NCBI GenBank assembly: GCA_009760855.2
Contig: WPIO01000008.1
Location: 5,302,001-5,366,000 of the forward strand
Source of the DNA: Cristatella mucedo
Taxonomy: Eukaryota; Bryozoa; Phylactolaemata; Cristatellidae
DNA length: 64,000 nt
Reading direction: 5' to 3'
Shown: piece after piece, positions 1-11,522 of the stretch
Layout: every line of letters begins with the position of its first letter
How positions within the stretch are numbered: position 1 is the first letter of the stretch
Made by a program: the position numbers and the translations under genes
Notes under the pieces: generated by a model
Told to the model about the DNA's origin: nothing
Database searches by the model: none
Seen by the model: only the letters and a program-made list of their open reading frames with translations

Positions 1-403
1 CCAGTAAAATTGGGTGCGACTACATTATTTCCGTGAAGACGTTGGCCTAGTATGGCTGCCCAAACCGACCTACTCCACAGTCATCAAAAAGAAAGCCTAG
101 TGCCGACCACTGATGTCTTTAAGGTGCTGTACAAATCCTTACTCCTCGACGCTTGTCTAATCATAACGTGCTGGTGCTTTTGCATGCTTGACTAAGCAGA
201 ATAGCCTGCCTGCCGATTGTTTACATTTGAGTTATTGCTGCTCTTGCAGCGCTGTTGTATTGCACATGAAAAGCGCTTCAGTTCTCTCTGGGTGCTACAC
301 GAAAGACATATAATAATAATAATAATTATTATTATTATTGCTATTGGGATCACTCAATGCATTTCACCTCGTTGACAGGAAGAGGGGTCGGATGGCCACT
401 CAC

Positions 404-461
404 ATCTTCCCATATGAAATAGTGGCTAAGGAAGCAGCCAATTTCCCCGATCTTCAGTGGC
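404..461 (-). CDS. COLGALT: COLGALT exon 11 (last exon in window)
   Basis: This 58-nt exon follows a strong TTTCTCTTACAG acceptor and ends at GTGAGT. It reads '[19 protein letters not shown]', nearly identical to the family block 'PLTKGELGCFLSHYNIWKE'. No FEDD-type exon, which should come next, is visible in positions 1-403, so the remaining exons lie outside the window. Confidence 0.93.
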
Positions 462-3400
462 CTGTAAGAGAAAGGGGGCAGCGTTTGAACGGCTGCGTGG
501 ATGGCAAGCAGGAAGATCGCACGCTGCTGCTGCAGCGCTGGACTCTGGCAGAACAAAACATGGCCGCTCGCTGACTAACCGGCGCAGCTGCTTTGCTCGC
601 TGTGGAACTCCTTTCCGACGAACACACGAGAATAAAAAACAGTTTGCTTGGCTTGCCGTTTCGATCTCTTCCATTGCACAAAGAAGCACTTCATCAGGAC
701 TCATCGTACAACTTCTACATATACTCTGGAGTTCTGCGATGACAACTAGTTAGAGGATATTCTAGCTTTTTATGTGGTGGGGAAACTAATTGTTTTTTAA
801 GCAACCTGACGCGTCTTGGCTGCTTCTGCTCAAGTCCTCCAGCCGGAAATGCAGTGCTGTCGAGAAGGCACGCTGCACACTGCTCTGCGTAATCAGCTGT
901 ATCCCGAACAGGCTTTGTAATGGCATCGGCAGTCTAGCACCCTTGGTCGTCGGCCTGCAGGCTCTTCTGGAGCTGAACGATAAAGCAGGCTTCTGCAGTC
1001 GTCATGTCGGGCAGCGTTGCCGATTTTTTTTCAGTTGCAACAGCAGGTTGACGAACTCGTTGTGCAAAGTACAAAGCATCAGCAGAAAGTCAGAGGGTTT
1101 GAAGAGTATTGCCGACGTTTGCAGGTTTCCTGCAGTTTCCTGTCAAATTTTGGTTTTTTAATTTTGGCGGTGGCCTTTACTACTGGCCCAGCCTTCGTGC
1201 AGCTCCAAACAAACTGTGTGCGCCACTTTCCCTGCTTGATCCTGCGATAAGTCGATTGCACATTCTTCGAGATTCATTTAACCTGGGGCCATGTTGTCTT
1301 GCACGACTGGAAACCCCAGTCCCAAGCAGCTGCGATGTGGACTCTTCCAGTATGGACTTCTTCAGCGAAGCCACTTTGAATGCCGTATGGGACTAGCTAG
1401 CGTCCACAGTAGAAAGACAGCATCGCTAGAACCAAGCTTTGCTTTGGGATCTATAGATGCTGCTGTCTTTAAGGCTCAGTAATACGATTGTAGGCCGGAA
1501 GGAAATATGATGCCAAACGGCTCTCTGGGTTGGCATCTTTTAGCGACTCTGAAGTCTTCTTCCTCAATATTCCGATTAACCTCGTTGTCTCGACAACGTG
1601 CAGTGGCCATTGATGCTGGGCAAATAGTTGAACGGCTAAATAGCAGTACTCGCCTCCGCCTGACATTTCGCTGCAGCGGCGGCTGCACCGGCCTCTTAAG
1701 CCCGCCGAAACAGGCTGGCGGCTCAAAGCGCGAAGCACCGCACGCCGTGCGTACCCACTAGCGGCCACGCCCACGCGAACAGAGCCCGCCAAACGCAGGA
1801 CGCTTCTGCTTGGTGAAAGTGAAGAAAAAGGGGCAGCTGATTCGACCGCCTCGTTCATACATCGGCAGAGGAGCCGAGGCGGACGACTATACGGTCCATG
1901 CATTCGTGACATCTCGTCTCGACTTCTGCAACTCACTGCTTACTGGCCTACCAGCATGTGCGATCAGGCGATTGCAGCTGGTGCAAAACTCTGCAGCTAG
2001 GCTTGTCTGTCGTGAGCGTCGGAGTTGCCACATTACTCCACTTCTCGCCGACCTGCACTGGTTACCAGTCAAGCAACGGATTGACTTCAAGGTTTTGTCG
2101 CTCACTTTTAGGTCTCTTCATTCTATGGCTCCAGCCTATCTTTCAGATATACTACCCCATCAGGCAAAGCATCGTACCACTCGCTGATCGGAATCCAACA
2201 GTCTAGAAATACCTCGTACAAACCTTAAATCCTTTGGAGACCGTGCATTTAGCTCGCATGCTCCCACAGCCTGGAACTCCCTCCCGACCTGCATCAGAAC
2301 ATCCCCTGACCTGACCACATTTAAAAGAAACTTAAAAACATACCTATTTAGGACAGCATTTAGTGGGTCCTTGTGATTCGTCCTCGATGTGCTTATGCGT
2401 GCTGACACTGTTCATGCTGCCACTAACCACATTTGCATGCTGACCCAGTGCATGTAACCCCTAACCATGTTATTCATTTTGTTTGTTTTTCAAGCATGAT
2501 TTTACTTACTATTCTATTGCGTATCACTTTGCAGCAAATGTAAAGCGCCTAGAAAGAGATTAAGTTCTCTGAGGGCGCTTTATCAAGTGCAATATTATTA
2601 TTATTATTATTATTATTATACAAGGTCCCGCTTGCAGTGGGCAGTACGGGATTTGTGTCCTCGCTATTCGCGCTGCGGCCAGCTTATGTATGGCCCAGTG
2701 GTGGGCGTTCACGGCTGTCGTGCTGGTCGCGCAAGTCGTGCTGGGGCCAGTTTGTGGCCCAGTGGAGTCTGCGGCGCTGCCACCAGTTTATTGGCCACTG
2801 CCATTTACGGCGGCGATAATTCAGCGAGGCGTGAGCGCACGGCCTGCAGAGGCGTGGCGCAGTCGCGAGAGGGACGCCGGGGCAAGGCTGTCGCGTGCTC
2901 GGCCGCGGCGGCGTCCGTGGAAATGAATGCTTCGATGAAAAGCCTGCCTGAAAGCTGCTCGTACGCGCCGTCCGCGTTCAACTTTGGAAAATAGCCGAAC
3001 GGCCTCGCTGGTCTTCGAGCGCACCGCGAGGAATGCCGCTCTTGCAACGGAGACGCAAAAACAGAGCAGAACGGACCGCCGGCCGCGGGAGGAGCGGAGC
3101 AAGAAGCCGTAAGGGAAAAGGGGAATCTATGGCCAGCCCGAGGGCGACGGAGGGAGGGAGGGAGGGAGGGAGGGGGCGGGGATTGCACCGGTGCTCGGCC
3201 GTGAGCTTTTTAGCTCGCAGTTTGGCTGAGCGGCCGCTCAGCGCTGTCGAGGCCTCACCTCTTGTGATACGGGTCCTCGTAGCCGTCGAGCTGGCGCACG
3301 CCGAGCGCCTCCAGGTAGCTGGCGTTGAGTTTCCTCGAAACGGACAGTAAGGAAGCCGAGTATCAGCTGCTGCTGCTGTCGCGCGCAGCAGCCGCCAGGG

Positions 3401-6400
3401 CGGCGTGCGGCTACCGCAAACGACGCCCCGCGGGCAGCGCGTACCGCGGAAAGCACAGCTCTATTTGAGCAGTGAACGCGTGACGTGGGACTCAAGAATG
3501 AGCAAGCGTCGCGAGCCACAAGCGATCCGCTCGCAGCTCGGAGGGGCGCGTAGACGCGCGGCCCTCCGAGGGCAGTGGCGCGGCGTGGCCCGCATGCATT
3601 GCTGCCGCATTCTGAGCTTGCAGCGAAAGGTATGGCGCTACTGTTTAGGAGCAAGCCAGCGCAAAGAAACGTGCTGTGGATCTCTAAGCCTTTGGGCGGT
3701 CCCCAACTGGGCCAACCGGGATACGGTCCACCTCTTGGCCTGGTACTGCTATTAATCAACAGTGGCCACGCCGAGCGCCTCCAGGTAGCGGGCGTTGAGT
3801 GGTCACGCGGACGGAAAGAATTACATGCTCCTAAGTATGTGTTTTGATGTTTTATGGCGACAAATATAGTAACGCTCTTGTTATTCCATGTCACCTGCAT
3901 GCTTTGGCACCTCATTGGCTTCTCTGAGTGCTGTCACAACAGTAGTACTTGGTACCTGGTACAGTGTACAACTTGGTCGATACTGGGCCGATCTGTGTGA
4001 AACTTGGAATATAGGTGGAGCTCACCTGTCTTGTCACTCCCCATTTGGGCATGTATGCATGATGGGTGTGTATGCATATAATGTGCCTGTCACAAAGTGT
4101 CCGTGGGCTGTGTTCGTGATGGCAGTCAACAGTTTGACATGTCAAAATTTGTTTTTTAAAGTTTATTGTGGAAGGAGTGACAAGTGGAATGTCTTGCATT
4201 TTTTGAGTAGTTTGCTATATTTCTACAAAAAATATTTCTGAGCGGAAAACTGAGGAGCTGCCTGTGACACTGACAGCCACCAGCAGTCCTATACGTGACC
4301 TTGGACTTTTAAAGGTCATCAGAGGTCAAAACATCAGATATATTATATCAAACGATAGCTAATGGTACCAGTGTTCTTCGTGCCAATTTTCATACCAATC
4401 ACTTTACCCGTCTTCGTACAATATGTTTTAAACATGCTTTGGAGGGACAACTCCTCCTATTAGCGGCCATTTTGAGGGATAACTCCTACTACTGCCATAC
4501 ACCTTTAATCAACCGCTAAGCGCTCCCCGCGCATGCGCGGCAAAGCGCTTCCGATGGCGCCGAGCTGCCAGCGCCGACATTATTCCGCGCGCGCTCCGGG
4601 AGAGCGAGCCGCTGCCCTCGAGCTGCCAGACGAAGCTGCGCCAGGAATAATCGCGCGCCACCGCCGTCTTCCGGTGCGGAGCAGTCTGCAAGTAATGCTA
4701 GGAGGATGCGCGAGCGGTCTGCCGGCTGCCGCGCGCGCGCCCGCCCGCCGCGCTGCAGCGCTCCTGGCGCGAACTCGATAGCGCTGGGATACACAATTTG
4801 CAGTAGAGAAAAACGCGCACAAAGGCGGCAGCCGCTTTGTTTCCGGAGGGCGCGAGCACGGTGAAAGGAAAGCTGCTAAATAAATACAGTGTATAATTAA
4901 TGTCGTCACTTGCATAGCGCCCTCAGAGAACTTCGTCTCTCCACATCTCTATCCAGGGACTTCGCGTAGGCTCGAGCGGCCCGAGCGCACGACCGAGGTC
5001 GTTAAAATTAATGACGCCTGCGTCTGAGGAAAGAGCGGCGCGGTCTCTTAGCGACGCGCCGGGCGCATTCGGTCGAGTGCCCACGCATCGAGCCGCCGCG
5101 GCTGCCGCGGCCGCCGAGAAGCGCACGGAGGCGAAGCGGGGGCTCGATCGCTGGCCCGCCGCCATAGGACGTTCTACTCCCGCCTAGCGCATTACAGTCC
5201 AGCGGGCGTCGTAAACGTAGCGAGCAGCATTTCGCCGTCTTCCCTTCCATTCATTATCGCGCGAGGGTTTTTGCGAAGTGTCCGCCGTCTTCTTACCGGC
5301 GAGCGACGGAGCTCGTTAAATAGCGCGCTCACCGGCGATGGCGTTTAGCGTCGCTCGACCCAGACGAGCTGCCCAATGGCGCAGGACGAGCACAGGCCAG
5401 CCTTGCTCACCGTCTTCGGAAGCATGAACCGCACGCTTCGTAATGAAGCGATTAAGGCAGTGCTGTATCATGGCCACAGCGATGACAGTGCTCCGCCTTT
5501 TTTTTATTTATTTAGTGGATACGCTACCCAATATGCATGTCGAATCGGATGGGGTCCTAATGACAACTACTCTCCAACTGCCGACTATGGCACATCTTTT
5601 TCAGCGGTCCTGAACTGCTACTTCTATGCTACTCACTACCTCAACTGCTCTCCTGACTCTGCTATGCTTCCCACTTTCTCTTTGTTGCGTGAGACGAAGT
5701 CTGTTGGCTACCGAATGCGTACCGAAAGCCGCTTAGGCTGTGAGTGCGCTATACAAAATTCTCCTGCGTAACACCCACATGGTCTTTATGACTTTGTGGG
5801 GTTACTGACGGAGATACATTACATTACATTAGGGGCAATGTTCGGGCTGACTTCAGACACTCGCACAGGGAGCGCATCCAAATGTCATGTTCATGCATCC
5901 GCAGAGAATACGGCTGGTGGAAAAATCCACCGATAGAGCCCGCTGCGATCCTTAACGTAAAGAGCGGTCAGAGCAGGCTGGGCCAGTCGCAGCGAGTCAA
6001 CTGCATGCACATTTTTAGCATGGTCGCATTCAGAGCATTCCAAACGCCGGCCAGAGGCATCCAAGTGGCTGCTTCCAAGAGAAAGCACGAACGAATCGAA
6101 GCCGAGTCGGAATTCACGTTCGCCGACGTTCACTTTTCGTTCGCTTTTCGCGACGCGGACGCTACGCGCTTGCGCATCGAAGTCGGCCCGAAAGGTTGCC
6201 CAAACTACCTGCCATCCACCGCCGGGAATCGCTTGCCTTCCAATCCAAGCTCTTCAAACAAGGCAAACATGCGCCGCTTACGGTCGGGTCGCCGATCCAG
6301 ATTGATGAAGTAAATCTGCGAAACGTATGAGCATACGCTGTGCTCTCAGAGCATAGCGTACCGCCACTTCGCAGTCCTATATGTTACATGCAGTGTTTCC

Positions 6401-9400
6401 TCAAGTCCTAAATGCTCAAGTCTTAAATGATGTGCTTATGCGTGCTGACACTGTGCTTATCACCTCTAACCATGTTACGCTTGTTGTTCATTGAGCATGC
6501 TTTCGTTAACCATTCGATCATGCTTCCTTTAAAGCAAATGTAAAGCGCCTAGTAAGAGATTGAGTTCTCCATTGGCGCTATAAAAAAATGTATGGTTATT
6601 ATTGTTATTAAATCCCACAAGCTATTTCACTTTAGTATCAGACGGCTGTCATCATGACTGACACGCCAGCCGTGTCTGCTAAACCTGGACGCATATGAGT
6701 ACACTTGCACTGCATTCACACAGCAAAAACATTTGACAGCAAAGACATTGCGAAAAGATACTTAGCTGACGCACCTCGTCGAAGCCCAGCTTTGATGGCT
6801 TTGGCCTCTCCAGGCTGATGTACGCCGATGGACGAGTGTCGTAATCATCGACTTGCAAAAGAAAGCACTCGGTACAGAAATGTGCTCACCGAGGTTTACT
6901 GTACCGGTTAAATATGACGAGAAAATCAACAGAAATAAATGTGGCCTAACCGATTGCATGAAGTTTAAGAAACTTAACGGCCTCCGAGTCGTCGCTGATA
7001 GAGTCATCTCTTTCACTTGGACGTGGCAGCAAACCAAAGAACTCCGTATTCAAAATGAACATGTTCACGCCTACGATGATAGCTGACTACATTAGAAAGT
7101 GATCGCATTTACTGAAGAGCACCACACAAGACGAAAACAGCACCCTGTCGTCTACAGCAACCTATCAATGCAGGAAATTAAAGAGCTCAGTGGTTAACTA
7201 AAGAGAGAAACAATGAACGCCGGTAAGATACAGTACATTTAGATTGAATGGGCCATCAGCATATACTTCCACTAGTCCATTAGTCATATCAAATGGACCT
7301 GTCTAGCCATCCGGTTTGAATTTCGTGCACACATTCAGGCGGCTGCTGAACAACCATGCATGTCAAATCAACAGTGAGTTTCATAAATCTGTATGCTTCA
7401 GTAGATATCTTAAACTTGAGCATAGCATATGGAAAAGTTAACATGGGAGATAATATTACAACAAGCCTCGTATACGACACGACCTTGGCAGTCGTGGTGC
7501 CACCACCACCGCCGCCGCCGCCGCGGCTTCCGCCACCCAATATTCTGCAAATGCAGAGACATCCGTCCTTTGACACCATATCATTGCATAATTGCCTGAC
7601 GATTCACCACACAAGCCTTGAAGGTACATGGGGAGAAAACGACCAGAACAGATGCACCGAAAATGCCATCACTAGGGCCAGGTTGACACTATGGAAATGC
7701 CCAAGAACATTATCAGGGGCTTGCTATTGACCTTGGCTGGCTCTGGGCTGCTAAGGGCATTGAAGGTTCATCGTGTCCCTTTAAGAGGGCTGAACAGTTC
7801 GTAAGCAGTGTATGACTCGTCTGTATCCAGGGCATTTGCCTACTAATTACTGATAAACTACCGAGCTCTGTGATGGCAAAAATGGTGCCAGCTTTTTATC
7901 CAGCTGGAGGAAAGACGCTGAAAACAGATAATAATAGTAGTAATAGCATTCGTGATAAAGCGCCCTCAGAACTCAATGTCTTTCTAGGTGCTTTAAATTG
8001 GCTACACAGGAAACACAATCGAATGGTTAGTGAGAGGATGCTCGGTAAACAGCAAGAATAACATGGTTAGGGTTGAAATGCACAGTATGTGGAAATATAA
8101 ATATGGCAGCTGAATCAACTGACCTCTATTTTCAGACTACAGTGAATTATTGTCGGCCACCAACCTGCATTCCTTGCCGAAATGGCAAACTGAATTATGT
8201 CGTCAGGGCTCAATGCAGGAGAATTTGAAGGTGCTGGCGAAAACTGTATTCCCTGCACAATCCTGTGGTTGATGCTGATCAGCAGAGCACTATGCACCAT
8301 CGGTACAGGGAAAGCACCCAACCTTTTACCGCTGACAATGTCTAAATAGTCTCCCGATTGTTCGTTATATCCCTGGAAAAGATATGACGAAGTCATTACT
8401 GAGCGCACTGTGAGAGAACGAATTGTTTCCGGTTACCGTTCACTCCTCATCACCAAGAAGCATCAACCAGCCAAAGCGCAGCAGGCCAGGCAGGGGCTGC
8501 AGCCACAACGTATACTCACCGTCGGAGCCATAGCATCCCAGAAGTTGGAGTACGCGCTGGTCGTGTTGAGCATCGGCGCTATGATTGTCCTTAACGACAC
8601 ACAGCCACGCATCGATGACCACGGACTGAATCCGTAATGCATTCGCAGGGAGGCTGTGCAGGTAGGGGACTGGAGAGTGGGAGCTTGCAGTGGGGGGGGG
8701 GAGCATGCAGCAGTGGGGGAATCATGCAGCAGTGGGAGGGGAGCATGCAGCAGTGGGGGAGCATGCCGGCCGATGGGGCAGCTAGCCGAGGCAAGGTAAG
8801 CTGCACTGCAAGCAAACCGATGACCAAGACAGGGAGCTTGTGGTCAGGTCCATCGCGGCCAGTGTCAGGCAAAGCCATTAACATCACCGGGACACCGAGA
8901 GGCTGCGCACCGGAAGCAGAAACTCGCTGCCGGCGAATCTCGTAGAAGAGCAAGCAACAACGAAAACAGGTCAGCATACGGGGTCACGGTCGGCGTTTGA
9001 AGAGGAGCAGACAAGAGGCATACCGGGGGCATGACGGCAAGCTCACAGGCGCCAAGCACCGGCAGGTGGCACCCTCGAGTTTGCGAAGAATACCTGCGCT
9101 GTCCAATGAGAAGGCTCAGCACTCGTGGATTTAACAGAAAGGCGTCGCAGTCTAGCATCTGGAATCGCAGGCCGTGCAATCGAGTGCTGAGCCTCGCTTT
9201 GCATGGCTGCTGCAGCTCTCTGTGCAAGAGGCAGAGCCGGCAGACTGCAGACACAGTGACAGCTGCCAATGATGGCAGCACGGCTAAGAAAGAGGCTGTT
9301 GGTGGACGAAAGGGTCAAGGCGGTTAAGGCGCACGTGGCAAAGTGCACAGCAGCAGCTACGGTGTATACATGCCGCCCGTACAAACAGGTAGTCAGCCGA

Positions 9401-11479
9401 CATGCTTCGTGCAGCATCCAGGGCTTCCTGGCGGATGGTGATCACGTGATCCATGCGATCGGCTGACCAGTGTGCAGGGCCGAGCTCGTCTGGGTAACCT
9501 GCAGGAGGCCGGCGAAGAAGCTGTTCGAGTGCGGGCAGGGCTGCGTGGTCCAGCCAGGCGAGGCAAGGCACTGCGATAAAAAGTAGTAAAAAGTAGCAGC
9601 GCCGGCGATGCTTAAGGTTCCCACAAATGGAACTGGTCAGCTGACTCCGGCCTCCTGGTCTTTGACCTCTGACCGGTGCGTGTTCATCGACTTGATTGCT
9701 TATTGATTGACATCTCTGATTGCAGCCTGACTGCACGACGCAATGAAAAGAAGCCGCTAGCACTTCACCAGCTCGCTCGTCGGTCACGTATAGATCGTAC
9801 GCTTGAGCACGTTATGGTCTCAAGTCGGGGGGGGGAGCGCTTAAGCCTCGGCCGGTGACAGCAGCACTCCAGGAACGCCCATGCTGCCTCAGCAAGGCAA
9901 CGCAGTGAAAAGACCCATGTCCTGGCGAAGAGCTACAGAAGTGCTGCAGTTGCAGGCAGTCCTAAAAAGGAATCGCCCTAACCCGGCTTTCCTCTTCTAT
10001 GCAGGAACTGTTGAAGCAACACGTTTCGTCGGCGGTCGCTCGTGCTCCAGACACTGGCCGCAGCTGATGCCTAATTGGTCGCACACAGCCAGTCCTCTAC
10101 TAAGCAGGACACGTGCGTGTGCGATGGACAAACGCACGCGGGCATGAGAGAGTGCGAATGTCGTACGCGCATGCGAAACCCAATTGCAGCAAAAAAGGCA
10201 TGCCACTTAGAAAGCCTTTGCATTAACGATTGTCCTAAAGCGGCTGCTCAGGCTGCCTTACCCCCATCGGGCCCGATCTTAATGTTGATCGAGTGGTACA
10301 GAGGGCGGACGCCGTCGGCCCACTGCCGCAGGATGCCCGCGCTGCGGTCGATGTTGTGGTCTGTGCGTATCCTGCGAAGTTAATGTAGCTTGACATTCTC
10401 CGAGCGGCAGGTACGCGATGCCACGCAGAACACCAAAGCGCAGGCTCACATACGTTTATTCATACGTGGCAGTCGCGTACTGGCCGCAGGCAGCGGGCCA
10501 GTACGCGACTGCCACGCCCGGCGTCCTCGACCTGACTCCCGAGCCTTTGGCGCCCGTTACTTGTATGCCACTGTCACAAATCACAACAGGCCATAAGCCA
10601 ACGACAGTGCAAGAATCTTAAAATAGCCATAGTTAAGTGACGAGCGGCGGCGGATCGTTGACTCGCCCGAGAGAAGCCACAAAGACTGCACACAGTGAAT
10701 TCGCACCGAAAGCCTCTTCGGCTTTCACTGTGCAGTAGATTGTTACCTCTCGTAACATCCACTTGGTCCCCGTGGCTTGGTGCAGTTACATTTGGTGCAG
10801 TTGCTGGAGATACATTTCAATGCATTACTGGTCAGACGGCTAACGCAGTACAGTTTGCATGGGCCCTACTCTACATTTATTAATTATGGAAGTGGAAGAA
10901 GGCGACTTTGGAAAATATTGCACTCAATGCCTTCGAGAGCTCTATCGGAATGAACCAACGGGCTCCCAAAAACCGATCGCATTGGAAACTTCAGATCATA
11001 TTAGCAGGTTCCGATAATATTATCGATTGTTGAGTACCGTGTTCTGGACATAATTGTGTGGATTAAAATATTGTTGTCCGCCCAAGACCAAGAATATATA
11101 AATACATGAGGAAGCAACGCTCGGGCATCACCTTTCCCGGTGCACGCAAGCGAGGTTTTCCAGTAGAATTCATTCCGCAGTCCCACACTGAGGCTGGCTG
11201 CTGAGCTGCTTAGGGGTCCAGCCTCATTGGACCTACCCAGAAGGATGTGGGCTGCCTCCGAGCTGTCCTGGCCCGGCGGTGCAGAGCCAGCTGGTGCACG
11301 CTCTTCACGAAGCACCAGCAGTGAATGCAAGGCGGTCGCTTTCACGACCTCGGCCCCGAGGTCGTGGGTTCGATTCCTGTGGTGGGCGATTCTTTATCGC
11401 CACTACAAGCGGTGGTGATAGCCGTAAAGGCTCTTCTGTCGCTATACAAAAAGAGGCTGTTTAATCAATATATAGATAT

Positions 11480-11522
<43 letters not shown>

